This document shows positions 7,168 to 14,959 of a DNA stretch of 38,596 nucleotides, in pieces (the first letter of the stretch is position 1; each line of letters starts with the position of its first letter). This stretch comes from an uncultured Opitutia bacterium (GTDB lineage Bacteria > Verrucomicrobiota > Verrucomicrobiia > Opitutales > Opitutaceae). Below the pieces are notes generated by a model. That model worked only from the letters and a program-made list of their open reading frames with translations, searched no databases and was not told the DNA's origin. Both the position numbers and the translations under genes were made by a program. The stretch spans positions 1 through 38,596 of the forward strand of contig CAIPZZ010000053.1 in NCBI GenBank assembly GCA_903869665.1, in the 5' to 3' direction.

Positions 7168-9221
7168 CTCGTCGGAAACACCAATACCCGCTCGTCCGCG
7201 TTTTTCTCCAAAGAAAATTCCGGCCAGCCCGCGCGCGGCGGCGGGCGACCGAGAATGAAGCGGCGCGAGCCGCGCGGGCGCAGTGACGCGACGCCGTCGG
7301 TGAGCGTGACGTTTTCGATGCCGATGCGACCGAGGCCACGCACGGCGACACGTAGCGGCGCGGCGGGGTCGTCCACTGGCACGGAGAACTCGCGGCGGAT
7401 GTTTGCACGCGGGCGGGCGGCAGCGGCGCGGAACTCAATGGCGAAACGCCCGCCGAGCCCGCGCCACGCGCCGTCGGAAAACGGCTGCTCGACGACAATT
7501 TTTTGCAGCGCGGGGGCGAAATTGCGGACGGTGAAGCTGAGTTGCCAGCGTCCGCAGAAGGGCGACGCTTCGAATGCGGCGACCGGGCACCGGCGGACCC
7601 GGGCGAGCCATTTCCGCCAGTTCCGTAGCCGGGCGGCGTCCTGCGCGAGAACGGTCTCGTTGGGTGAGGCGGCTTGCGGGTCGCGCGTGCGCCGCCACAT
7701 CGCGCGGGCGGCGGCGCGGGCGCGACGGATTTCGGCGGCGAAGGCGACGGTGTCTGACCGCAGGTGTGCGACGGCGGCGGTGAACGCGAGGCTGGGCGGC
7801 GGGGCGTTTTTCCCGGAGATGGACAGGATGCTCATGCCACCCGAAGCCCCGGTTTGAAGTCGCACGGGCATCTTGCTCGTGGTCTGGGCCGGGGCAGCCA
7901 GATCAGCGACCTGGCCTACAGTCGGAGTCGCGCTCTTAGCGAGCAGGCGGCGGAGCCGAAAGACGGCACGGGCGTTGGCGCGGACGAAGGCGTCGCGCAG
8001 CGCGACGTAGCGGAGAAACGCGGCGCTGGCGGCGAAGGGCGCCGGGTGTTTCTGGCCGGCGAGGCGCGCGAAGAATCGTGCAGACCGCGCGGGCCGGGCG
8101 ATGTTTTCGTTGGGCGAGGCGCAGCCATCCCAGCGCTCGTTGATCTCCCAGCGCGCGTAGCCGGCGAATGCGTGCTCGTCGCAGCGCAGCGCGGCGCGGG
8201 CAGCGGTCTGTGCGCCGGCGCTGCCGAGGCCAAACACCCGCGCGAAACCGTGTGCGAGCATCGTGGTGGTGTCGTCGGCCTCCGGGTTGAGCCAGAGGCT
8301 GGCGGCGGCGGCGTCCACGACGGTGGTCATTTCCTGCGCGAGGCGTGACGGCTCCCAGGAGGAGATGAGCATGCCAGCAGCCTTGGTCGTTTTACAGCGT
8401 TGCCACCATGAGACAATGTTGGCGAGGCGTTCCCCGAAGACGGGCAGCGGCTCGTGGCGGAACGAGCCGTTCATCGGGCAGCCCCAATACTCGATGCCTT
8501 GCGCGCGCAGCGCCGGAACGAGGTTACATTCCTTGAAATTGAACAGCTCGACGCGCGGGTGGCGGGTGAACGGGTAATAATACCAATCGCAGGCGACGAG
8601 GCCGCGCGGCAGCAGCGGGACCGCTTCGGGAATGAACGCGAGCATGTCGGCCCATATCGCCATCCGCAGTCCGAGGCGCGTAGTGAGCGTGTGGAGGCGT
8701 TGGACGTGGCCGGCGAAATGCGCGGCGAGACCTCGGCGCGCGACTTCGGCGCGGCAGCGCGGGCAGCGGGCGAGGTGGAACGACTCGTCGAGGCCGACAT
8801 GGACCTTTCCAGCGGTGCAGAACGGGGCCATGTCGCGCAGCAATTTCTCGGCGACCTCCAGCGTTCGCGGGTGGAGCGGGCAGATCTGGCCGCGTGCGAG
8901 CGGCGATCCGTCGGGGGCGCGCAGCTCGTTGAGGTCGCGGAGCGCGGGCGTTTTGATCAGGTATTGCGTGTGCCCGAGGAGATTGACGATAGGCACGACC
9001 TTGATGCCGGCGCGTGTAGCGGCGGCGACGAGTTTCTCGAAGTCGCGATACGAGTAGGCGTCAGCGCGTGCGATGCCGGGGAGGCTGGGAAACTCGACCG
9101 CGTCCTCGAGGTGGAGATAGAGCTCGTCGTAGCCCCACGCGGCGTAACGCGGGAGCTGCGCGAGCAGCCAGCCGAGGCGTTCGGTCTGGCGGGCAAGATC
9201 CCATTGGAAGGCGCGAAGCAT
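7164..9221 (-). CDS. GH20-like glycoside hydrolase (hexosaminidase D-like)
   Basis: 685 residues, no signal peptide, so probably cytoplasmic. The N-terminal 350 residues form a TIM barrel like that of family 20 beta-hexosaminidases. Visible motifs are YLHLEDAVEFPSLPG, IVNLLGHTQYL, VHVGLDES with the adjacent Asp145-Glu146 pair expected for substrate-assisted catalysis, and ISSWEPSRL. The C-terminal 330 residues are Ala/Arg-rich and less clear. Residues about 434-469 are encoded by REP-like palindromes inserted in frame (7815-7919), and this stretch reads as a low-complexity linker. The physiological substrate is unknown; beta-linked amino sugars are likely from the family. Confidence 0.85.
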   Translation of the reverse strand: MLRAFQWDLARQTERLGWLLAQLPRYAAWGYDELYLHLEDAVEFPSLPGIARADAYSYRDFEKLVAAATRAGIKVVPIVNLLGHTQYLIKTPALRDLNELRAPDGSPLARGQICPLHPRTLEVAEKLLRDMAPFCTAGKVHVGLDESFHLARCPRCRAEVARRGLAAHFAGHVQRLHTLTTRLGLRMAIWADMLAFIPEAVPLLPRGLVACDWYYYPFTRHPRVELFNFKECNLVPALRAQGIEYWGCPMNGSFRHEPLPVFGERLANIVSWWQRCKTTKAAGMLISSWEPSRLAQEMTTVVDAAAASLWLNPEADDTTTMLAHGFARVFGLGSAGAQTAARAALRCDEHAFAGYARWEINERWDGCASPNENIARPARSARFFARLAGQKHPAPFAASAAFLRYVALRDAFVRANARAVFRLRRLLAKSATPTVGQVADLAAPAQTTSKMPVRLQTGASGGMSILSISGKNAPPPSLAFTAAVAHLRSDTVAFAAEIRRARAAARAMWRRTRDPQAASPNETVLAQDAARLRNWRKWLARVRRCPVAAFEASPFCGRWQLSFTVRNFAPALQKIVVEQPFSDGAWRGLGGRFAIEFRAAAARPRANIRREFSVPVDDPAAPLRVAVRGLGRIGIENVTLTDGVASLRPRGSRRFILGRPPPRAGWPEFSLEKNADERVLVFPTS
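7815..7919. repeat. REP-like palindrome cluster inside a coding region
   Basis: On the minus strand 7919-7897 reads GTAG followed by stem GCCAGGTC, loop, GATCTGGC (one mismatch). Next to it, plus-strand CACGGGCA-tct-TGCTCGTG (7864-7882) is a second hairpin with a GTCG foot. A degenerate third unit begins with GTGG on the minus strand at about 7840. The two outer units are inverted to each other with 13 of 17 matching positions. The whole cluster has no stop in the GH20 reading frame. Confidence 0.75.
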
Positions 9222-9342
9222 GGCGCAGGGTGCGGGCCGGCCGCATGGCGCTCAATCCTGTTTCGCGGCGGCGTGAGCTGGCAAAATTCTCTACGCCGCG
9301 CCGGCTTGCCTGCCCCCCGGACGGGATTACGGCCCTGACTTT

Positions 9343-9375
9343 TTCCGCGGATGACGCGGATACGCGCGGATTTTT
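9343..9375. repeat. Single decamer-type repeat tract (cgcggat units)
   Basis: Three degenerate units of the form cgcggatNa follow each other between the divergent GH20 and aldo/keto reductase genes. They resemble the cacggatggg units at 4357-4386, but I see no inverted second arm close by. The rest of the 192-nt divergent region (9222-9413) contains a 7-bp dyad gcggcgt/acgccgc and no clear promoter. Confidence 0.5.
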
Positions 9376-9413
9376 CAATGGCCCGATAAGCGACAACTAA
9401 TAAACTCTAACCC

Positions 9414-10370
9414 ATGTCCCCGCTCCCTCTCCGTTCCTTCGGCCGCACCGGCGAGCGCCTCCCGGCGCTTGGCATGGGCGGCGGCTTTCCTGTGGGCTTC
9501 GCGGGCTTCGACCGCGCCGTCGAGACCGTGCGTCATGCGCTGGCGCTGGGCGTCGGTTATTTCGACACCTCGCCGCTCTACCGCTCCGGCGCGTCGCAGG
9601 CGATCCTTGGCGAGGCGCTCGCCGGGCGGGCGGAGCCGCATTTTCTCGCGACCAAGGTCGGCCATTTCCTTGAGGCGCGGCATTTTCGCTCGGTCGAGGC
9701 GATGCATGTGCAGCTCCGCGAAAATCTCCGCCTACTGCGGCGCGACTCCGTGGACCTGCTGCAAGTCCACGAAGCCGACTGGGCCGCATGGTGGACGGAT
9801 GGCGCCGGCGTCGGCCCCGGCCATTTGTTCGCGCTGAATGACGGCTACGATTTCGCCAACGCCCCCGTGCTTCAGTTCCTCCGCGAGGCGAAGGCGCTCG
9901 GGCTCTGCCGCCGCGTCGGCCTCACGGGCAACCACGCGCGCCACCTCGGACGGCTCGTCCAGGAGATTGACGGTCTCGACGCGGTGCTTGTCGCCTACAA
10001 CTGCACGCCGCTCAACGTCAGCGCGCGCGAGCACGTCCTCCCCGCTGCGGCGGCGAAGGGGATGGCGGTCGTCGTCGCCGGGCTGTTCACATTTGTGAAC
10101 ACACTGCCCGCCGGCTGGTCCACCGAGGGCAGCTACCTCGGCCCGCGCTCCGACGCGCAGCTCGCGCAGTTGAAAATGCTCCAGCGCGACTGCGGCCTGC
10201 CGATGCCGGAGCTCGCGCTGCGCTTCGTCGCCGCCGACGAGCGCATCAGCACGATCCTCGTCGGCTCGTGCCAGCCCGCCGAGATCGAGCAAAACGTGGC
10301 GTCGTTCCAACGCGGCCCGCTGCCCGCCGACCTGCACGCGGCGGTGGAGGCCATCGCCGCGCAGTTTTGA
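9414..10370 (+). CDS. Aldo/keto reductase
   Basis: 318 residues, a typical single-domain (beta/alpha)8 NADPH-dependent oxidoreductase. The catalytic tetrad is present: Asp in YFDTSPLYRSG, the Tyr of the same motif, Lys in LATKVG and His in LLQVHEAD. The cofactor-binding C-terminal part ends with ISTILVGSCQPAEIEQN. The arrangement YFDTSPLY...SGASQAILGEAL resembles the D-threo-aldose 1-dehydrogenase/pyridoxal dehydrogenase branch, but the substrate cannot be assigned. It is divergent from the GH20 gene, so a joint role in sugar metabolism is possible but only inferred. No good Shine-Dalgarno site is visible before the ATG. Confidence 0.9.
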   Translation: MSPLPLRSFGRTGERLPALGMGGGFPVGFAGFDRAVETVRHALALGVGYFDTSPLYRSGASQAILGEALAGRAEPHFLATKVGHFLEARHFRSVEAMHVQLRENLRLLRRDSVDLLQVHEADWAAWWTDGAGVGPGHLFALNDGYDFANAPVLQFLREAKALGLCRRVGLTGNHARHLGRLVQEIDGLDAVLVAYNCTPLNVSAREHVLPAAAAKGMAVVVAGLFTFVNTLPAGWSTEGSYLGPRSDAQLAQLKMLQRDCGLPMPELALRFVAADERISTILVGSCQPAEIEQNVASFQRGPLPADLHAAVEAIAAQF

Positions 10371-10438
10371 TGGCGCATGGGCTTGCCGCCGTCCACGCCG
10401 AGCTGACGGATGAAATACGGGGCGGCGCGGGTGGAGTC

Positions 10439-10501
10439 GGTCAACGGCGCGACGCGCTTTTCATCACAGCCTCTTTTCTTGGCTCTGGCGCCTTGTTCGG
10501 C
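10439..10501 (-). repeat. attC-like imperfect hairpin
   Basis: The plus strand begins GGTCAAC (6 of 7 to RYYYAAC) and ends GTTCGGC (6 of 7 to GTTRRRY), 63 nt apart. Next to these, AACGGCGC at the left pairs with GCGCCttGTT at the right, leaving two unpaired bases. An inner AGCC/GGCT pair follows. Size and plan match integron attC sites, but the outer boxes pair only partly. The site lies exactly at the 3' end of the orphan gene on the minus strand, as expected for a gene cassette, and encodes its C-terminal NKAPEP motif. No integrase is present. Confidence 0.35.
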
Positions 10502-10935
10502 TCTTCTCGCGCGATGACTCTACCGCCTAGAATAGTCCAAAGCTTGATCGCGCCGCTGTGGGCCAGCTTGCGAGCATTGGGTCCGAGCCACATCGAACGG
10601 TATGATGTCGCGCTGCCAGGAATGGTGATATTCTCTGCTACAAGCCGATTCCAATAACGTTTCCTTACCCAACTACGCATCTTCGTATACAGACGCTCCG
10701 CGTCCTGCGTCTCCGGAATCACCTTCTCTCCAAAATGGGTCGCTATAGCGATACGGCCGAGTGCGACACGATCTTCGGACCTAGGACTTGGTGAGAATTC
10801 CACGCCGACCGCCCCGACGCGGAACAGCCAGCGATCCGCCGATTCTTGGTCCACGACGTCAGCCTGATCCGCGAATTCCGAAACGAACTCCCGTTGATCC
10901 GCCTCTGACATGAAGAACTGAAGCTGGCCACGCAT
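10441..10935 (-). CDS. Hypothetical protein, possible gene-cassette ORF
   Basis: 164 residues of unknown family, soluble, with no signal peptide and no catalytic motif that I recognise. The middle part has the regularity of a real protein (GRIAIATHFGEKVIP, TKMRSWVRKRYWNRL). Base composition is clearly less GC-rich than in the flanking genes, consistent with foreign origin. The last 20 or so residues, starting with NKAPEP, are translated from the attC-like hairpin that ends the gene. A nearly perfect 8-bp-arm palindrome lies about 30 bases upstream of the start. The start could be the ATG at 10935 or an internal ATG (MSEADQ, 10911). Confidence 0.6.
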   Translation of the reverse strand: MRGQLQFFMSEADQREFVSEFADQADVVDQESADRWLFRVGAVGVEFSPSPRSEDRVALGRIAIATHFGEKVIPETQDAERLYTKMRSWVRKRYWNRLVAENITIPGSATSYRSMWLGPNARKLAHSGAIKLWTILGGRVIAREEPNKAPEPRKEAVMKSASRR

Positions 10936-10963
10936 GAGTTTCTTTGCCGAACAGTATTATTCG

Positions 10964-10980
10964 GCTGCACTCAGTGCAGC
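10964..10980. repeat. Perfect short palindrome gctgcact-c-agtgcagc
   Basis: Eight-base arms flank a single base, extended outward by ttcg/cgaa with one bulged base. It lies just upstream of the orphan gene on the minus strand and could be an operator or part of a mobile-cassette boundary. The rest of the 288-nt space down to the hsp20 terminator holds nothing else I can identify. Confidence 0.5.
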
Positions 10981-11141
10981 ACGAACGGGGTTGAGGTTGA
11001 CGGGGTGAGCTCGCATAGGAGGCGAAGGCTAGTCGGTCACGAAACAGGAGTTTGCGATGAGCGCAATGGGGAAGAGGCGGTGGGTGCAGTTTCCGGCAAA
11101 AGCTGCACTCGCACGCCAGATGGGCCGCAAGCCAGTCCTGC

Positions 11142-11180
11142 AAAAATTACGGGCGGACGTCGGCCAGCGACGTCCGCCCG
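11142..11180 (-). terminator. Rho-independent terminator of hsp20
   Basis: A perfect 12-bp stem (arms 11150-11161 and 11169-11180, CGGGCGGACGTC/GACGTCCGCCCG) encloses a 7-nt loop. On the minus strand the stem is followed by taattttt. It lies 44 bases beyond the hsp20 stop. Confidence 0.75.
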
Positions 11181-11223
11181 GGACTTTGGTTTTGTGGTTG
11201 GTTTTCTCGGCAAGCCGCGCGGC

Positions 11224-11658
11224 TCAGGCGATGGCAATCTTGCGTGGCCTGGCCGCTTCGGCTTTCGGGAGTGTGACGGTGAGGACACCGTTCTCGTAGG
11301 CGGCGGAGACTTTGTCGGCCGACACGGTCTCGGGCACGGCGACGGCGCGGCTCAACGTGAAGGTCTCCTCGCCTTCGCCGGCCGGTTGCTTGCGCACGGC
11401 GGTGATCGTCAGGGTGCCGTCGGCCAGCTCGACGTTGATGTCCTCGCGGCGGACGCCGGGCAGCTCGGCGCGGACGTAGGTGTTGGCGGCGTCCTCGCGG
11501 AGCGCGACGGGGAAGCGGCCTGTGTCGGCGACGTCGCATGCGGCGGAGGCGAGCAGGCGGCCGAGCTCAGGGTCGAGACCGCCCCACGGGGAGCGGACGA
11601 AGCCGGCGGCGGGCGCGAGGGAGCGGTAGTTGGGATAGGTGCAGTGGACGAGTCTCAT
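11224..11658 (-). CDS. Hsp20/alpha-crystallin family small heat shock protein
   Basis: 144 residues, an ATP-independent holdase that keeps unfolding proteins soluble. The alpha-crystallin domain covers about residues 45-140, with AELPGVRREDINVELADGTL and the conserved ENGVLTVTLPKAE (A-x-x-x-G-V-L). It ends in PRKIAIA, matching the family's C-terminal I-x-I motif used for oligomer assembly. The ATG at 11658 is preceded by GGAGA at a good distance, one of the few clear Shine-Dalgarno sites in this window. A strong terminator follows. A heat-shock promoter is expected but I cannot identify one with confidence. Confidence 0.93.
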   Translation of the reverse strand: MRLVHCTYPNYRSLAPAAGFVRSPWGGLDPELGRLLASAACDVADTGRFPVALREDAANTYVRAELPGVRREDINVELADGTLTITAVRKQPAGEGEETFTLSRAVAVPETVSADKVSAAYENGVLTVTLPKAEAARPRKIAIA

Positions 11659-11893
11659 GGTGATGTTCTCCGATTGGATGGTTGATGGTTGGTTGGTGTT
11701 GACTGAAGGGATGAGCGAACGAGGCGGAACTTTGCACGCGGGATGCCCGGCGGGGTGGATCGTGCAAGTGACGTGGGCGGAGGGACTTGGTGTTTCCAAA
11801 CGGTGCGACAGGTGGGAAAGATTAGCGCGGTGGGCGTGGCGCGGTGGGAAAAGTTTGCGCGGATTGGGCGGGACGAATCGGAGGTTCGCAATT

Positions 11894-11965
11894 GTAGGGG
11901 CGCAGTCTTGCTGCGCCCGCTTGGGCGGACGTTGCGTGAAGGGCGCAGCAAGACTGCGCCCCTAC
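11894..11965. repeat. Inverted pair of GTAG-footed REP-like elements
   Basis: Two 25-nt arms (11894-11918 and 11941-11965) are perfect reverse complements separated by 22 nt. Each arm is itself a hairpin: GTAG foot, then GGGCGCAG-tcttg-CTGCGCCC. This is the architecture of a bacterial interspersed mosaic element built from two REP units facing each other. It lies in the 395-nt divergent region between hsp20 and the aminotransferase gene, which otherwise holds the hsp20 leader and no recognised gene. Confidence 0.9.
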
Positions 11966-12053
11966 AGGGGCAGGCGACAGGCTCACGGACCGCGTGACCG
12001 AAAAAATCCGTGCTCCGGGCGGCAAAGCGTGGTTGGATCGGCGGCCACTGAAC

Positions 12054-13211
12054 ATGGACTTTGACTTCGACACGCCGCCCGAACGCCGGGACACCGACTC
12101 GCAGAAATGGCAGAAATATGCCGGTCGCGACGTGCTGCCGCTGTGGGTGGCCGACATGGACTTCCGCTCGCCGCCCGCGCTCATCGCGGCGTTGCACGCG
12201 CGCGTGGAGCACGGCGTCTTCGGCTACGCGCGTCCGGTGAAGAGCACGGTGGACGCGTTTGTCGGCGCGTGCGCGCAACGCTACGGCTGGGCGGTGGACC
12301 CGGCGTGGCTCGTGTGGCTGCCGGGCCTCGTGGTCGGGCTCAACGTCGTCACGCAAGCGTGCGCGGCGGCGGGCGAGGAGGTGCTCACGCTCGCACCGGT
12401 CTATCCGCCGTTTCTCACCACGCCGAAAAATAGCGGGCGCGGGTCCGCGCAGGTCGCGTGGACGCTGAAGGACGGGCGATGGGTAATTGACTGGGCCGCG
12501 CTGGAGCGGGCCGTGACGCCGCGCACGAAAATTTTCCTGCTCTGCAACCCGCACAATCCGCTTGGCCGCGTGTGGCGGCGCGAGGAGCTGGTGCGACTCG
12601 CGGAGTTCTGCCTCCGGCACAACCTCGTGCTTTGCTCCGACGAGATCCACTGCGACCTCATCCTCGACGCCGCGCTGAAGCACATCCCGACGGCGACGCT
12701 GTCGCCCGAAATTGCCGCGCGCACCATCACGCTGATGGCGCCGAGCAAGACCTACAACGTCCCCGGCCTCGGCACGTCGCTCGCGATTATCCCCGACGCC
12801 GCGTTGCGGGCGAAGTTTGTGCGTGCGACCGCCGGTATCGTGGCGGAGGTGACATGCCTCGGCTACACGTCGTGCGAGGCGGCCTACCGTGACTGCGAGC
12901 CGTGGCGGCAGGAGCTGCTCGCCACGCTGCGCGGCAACCGCGACTATCTCGCGGACTTCGTCGCGCGCGAGTTGCCCGGCGTGAAACTGGAGGCGCCCAT
13001 TGAAGCGACCTATCTCGCGTGGCTTAACGTCGAGGCGCTCGGCCTCGCCGACCCGGTGGCGCATTTTGAAAAACACGGAGTCGGGTTGAGCGACGGCGCG
13101 TTTTTTGGTGAGCCGCGCGGCCAGCATGTGCGCCTGAATTTCGGTTGCCCGCGCGCCACGCTCGCCGAAGCGCTGCGGCGGATGAAGGCCGCGCTGGCGG
13201 CGCGTAGCTGA
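12054..13211 (+). CDS. MalY/PatB-family PLP-dependent C-S lyase
   Basis: 385 residues, fold type I. Family members cleave cystathionine or cysteine conjugates to a thiol, pyruvate and ammonia. Diagnostic motifs are PLWVADMDFRSPP and HGVFGYARP near the start, CNPHNPLGRVW (substrate carboxylate and PLP contacts), SDEIHCDLIL (PLP-pyridine Asp) and APSKTYNVPGL with the Schiff-base Lys near residue 232. The ATG at 12054 begins the conserved NMDFD..PERR..D..KW region; an ATG at 11994 would add 20 poorly supported residues. It leads a short cluster with DUF1648 and dus genes, without an obvious functional link. Confidence 0.9.
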   Translation: MDFDFDTPPERRDTDSQKWQKYAGRDVLPLWVADMDFRSPPALIAALHARVEHGVFGYARPVKSTVDAFVGACAQRYGWAVDPAWLVWLPGLVVGLNVVTQACAAAGEEVLTLAPVYPPFLTTPKNSGRGSAQVAWTLKDGRWVIDWAALERAVTPRTKIFLLCNPHNPLGRVWRREELVRLAEFCLRHNLVLCSDEIHCDLILDAALKHIPTATLSPEIAARTITLMAPSKTYNVPGLGTSLAIIPDAALRAKFVRATAGIVAEVTCLGYTSCEAAYRDCEPWRQELLATLRGNRDYLADFVARELPGVKLEAPIEATYLAWLNVEALGLADPVAHFEKHGVGLSDGAFFGEPRGQHVRLNFGCPRATLAEALRRMKAALAARS

Positions 13212-13236
13212 CGCTCGCCGCGAACCGACGCTCGCC

Positions 13237-13752
13237 ATGAAACGCACCGCCCAATGGCTGTTGCTCGCCCTCGTCGCCGCCTCGCTCGCGCAAGCGGCGT
13301 GGCAGCACGCGCGGCTGCCCGAGCGCGTGGCGACACACTTTGACCTCGCGGGCCAGGCCAACGGTTGGATGGCACGCGACACGCACACGGCGTTTCATGT
13401 GGGCACCGTGCTGTTTATCACGGGGCTGATGTTCGGGCTGGCGCGCTTTCTCCCCAAGCTGCCCGACCAGCTCATCAACCTCCCTCACCGCGAGCACTGG
13501 CTCGCGCCCGAGCGTCGCGCGGCGACCTTTGAGTGGATGGCGGGGCTGTTGCTCGGTCTCGGCTGCATCGCCCAAATCGTTTTCCTCTTCATCTTTCAGC
13601 AGGTGTATGAGGCCAACCTCATGCCGGAACCGAAACTGCCGTTGAAAGCGGGGCCGTTTTTCATCGGGCTGTTTGGGTTCATCGCGGGCCTCGTCGCGCT
13701 GCTGATGTTTCGCTTCCGCCTGCCGTGGAGAGAGCCGGGCAACCGCCGCTGA
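13237..13752 (+). CDS. DUF1648-domain membrane protein
   Basis: 171 residues. The N-terminal hydrophobic segment (6-21) is followed by LPERVATHFDLAGQANGW, the hallmark of the DUF1648 domain found in SdpI-like proteins and other small integral membrane proteins. Three further membrane spans lie near 52-68, 97-117 and 133-152. Function is not known for stand-alone members. The stop codon is two bases before the dus start, so the two genes are probably translated from one message. Confidence 0.85.
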   Translation: MKRTAQWLLLALVAASLAQAAWQHARLPERVATHFDLAGQANGWMARDTHTAFHVGTVLFITGLMFGLARFLPKLPDQLINLPHREHWLAPERRAATFEWMAGLLLGLGCIAQIVFLFIFQQVYEANLMPEPKLPLKAGPFFIGLFGFIAGLVALLMFRFRLPWREPGNRR

Positions 13753-13754
13753 CC

Positions 13755-14867
13755 ATGCACCTCGGGCCGCACGAGCTGTCGTCGAATTTGTTTCTCTCGC
13801 CCCTGGCGGGCTACACCAACCTGCCCATGCGGCTCACGGTGCGCGAGCTCGGCGGGCTGGGGTGGGCGACGACGGACCTCGTCAACGCGCGTTCGCTGCT
13901 CGAGCGCAGCGCGGGCGCGATGCGGCTGGTGGCGACGTGTGCGGAGGACCGGCCGATGGCGATCCAGCTGTTCGGCAGCGTGCCGGAGGAGATGCGCGAC
14001 GCCGCCGTGATGTGCGAGGCGCTCGGGGTGCAGGCGGTGGACATCAACATGGGCTGCCCGGTGAAGAAGGTCGTTAGCATCGGCGGTGGCTCAGCGATGA
14101 TGATCGAGTTGGAGAAAACCGCCGCGCTCGTGCGCGGCATGGTCGCGGCGGTGAAAATCCCCGTGACCGCGAAAATGCGCCTCGGCTGGGACGACGCCAA
14201 CCTCACCGCGCCCGACCTTGCGCGCGTGCTGGAGGACGCGGGCGTCGCGGCGGTGTTCGTCCACGGGCGCACACGGGCGCAGGGCTTTTCGGGGCGGGTG
14301 AATCTTGCGGGCATCCGCGCCGTCGTGCAGGCGGTGAAAACTATTCCGGTGATCGGCAACGGCGACATCACCACGCCGGAGGCCGCGAAGCACATGATTG
14401 AGGAGACGGGCTGCGCGGGGGTGAGCGTCGGGCGGGGGGCGTTTTACGACCCATGGATTTTCCGGCGCACCGAGATTTTTTTGCGGACGGGCGAGCTGAC
14501 GCCAGAGCCGGACTTCGCAGAGCGGGTGCGGGTGCTGCGGCGGCACTTTGAGCGGTATGTGGAGTTTTATGGTGAGGAGCACGGAGCGCGGCAGTTCCGC
14601 AAGGTCGCGCCGTGGTATGCGAAGCGCTTCGGGCCGGCGCGGCCGTTTAAGCGGAGCATCGTCGCGATTAACTCGCGCGCGGATTTTGAGGCGGCGTTGA
14701 CGGAGTATCTCGCGTGGCGCGCGCAGTTTTGCGATGAGCGCGGCGAGCTGTTGGAGAAATTTTCCCCGGGCAAGATGGAGGCGTCCTTCATGCGCGAGGA
14801 TGGCGGCAGCGAGGCCACGGAGCGCAACGCCATCCCGGTGCCGAAGGGTCCGGTTGAAGTCTGGTAA
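13755..14867 (+). CDS. tRNA-dihydrouridine synthase (DusB-like)
   Basis: 370 residues. A flavin-dependent reductase that converts uridine to dihydrouridine in the tRNA D-loop. Visible signatures are LSPLAGYTNLPMRL at the N terminus, AIQLFGSVPEEM, VDINMGCPVKKV containing the conserved catalytic Cys region, VTAKMRLGWDD, VHGRTRAQGFSG and IPVIGNGDITTPEAA in the FMN-binding barrel. The helical tRNA-binding domain follows from about residue 250. The start at ATG 13755 fits the compact family N terminus; a GTG at 13725 would overlap the previous gene. Confidence 0.92.
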   Translation: MHLGPHELSSNLFLSPLAGYTNLPMRLTVRELGGLGWATTDLVNARSLLERSAGAMRLVATCAEDRPMAIQLFGSVPEEMRDAAVMCEALGVQAVDINMGCPVKKVVSIGGGSAMMIELEKTAALVRGMVAAVKIPVTAKMRLGWDDANLTAPDLARVLEDAGVAAVFVHGRTRAQGFSGRVNLAGIRAVVQAVKTIPVIGNGDITTPEAAKHMIEETGCAGVSVGRGAFYDPWIFRRTEIFLRTGELTPEPDFAERVRVLRRHFERYVEFYGEEHGARQFRKVAPWYAKRFGPARPFKRSIVAINSRADFEAALTEYLAWRAQFCDERGELLEKFSPGKMEASFMREDGGSEATERNAIPVPKGPVEVW

Positions 14868-14885
14868 GGCGCGGTGGGGAGCCGC

Positions 14886-14904
14886 CGGCTCGCGGAGCCA
14901 CCAC
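14886..14904 (-). repeat. GTGG-footed REP-like hairpin
   Basis: On the minus strand, GTGG (14904-14901) precedes stem TGGCTC-cgc-GAGCCG. On the plus strand an overlapping GTGG with GAGCC-gcc-GGCTC starts at about 14874, so two partly superposed units may exist. It lies in the 92-nt space between convergent dus and the PIN-TRAM gene and could also act as a weak bidirectional terminator. Confidence 0.55.
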
Positions 14905-14959
14905 CTAGGCAGTGTTCGCCGTTCGGTATGAGAGAACGCGGCGGTCGCCCGTCCCATGC

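Noticed and set aside
10371-10444. Minus-strand peptide beginning MTDSTRAAPYFIRQLG before the aldo/keto reductase end
   Set aside because: It looks partly protein-like but runs antisense into the aldo/keto reductase gene, has no recognised family and cannot be told from chance.
11142-11180. Hairpin after hsp20 as another REP-like element
   Set aside because: It has no GTAG/GTGG foot and is followed by a T-run, so a terminator is the simpler reading.
11655-13388. Long open frame of 577 codons on the minus strand opposite the C-S lyase gene
   Set aside because: It is antisense to a clearly conserved PLP enzyme, is Arg/Ala-rich in the way of GC-rich shadow frames, and has no domain signature.
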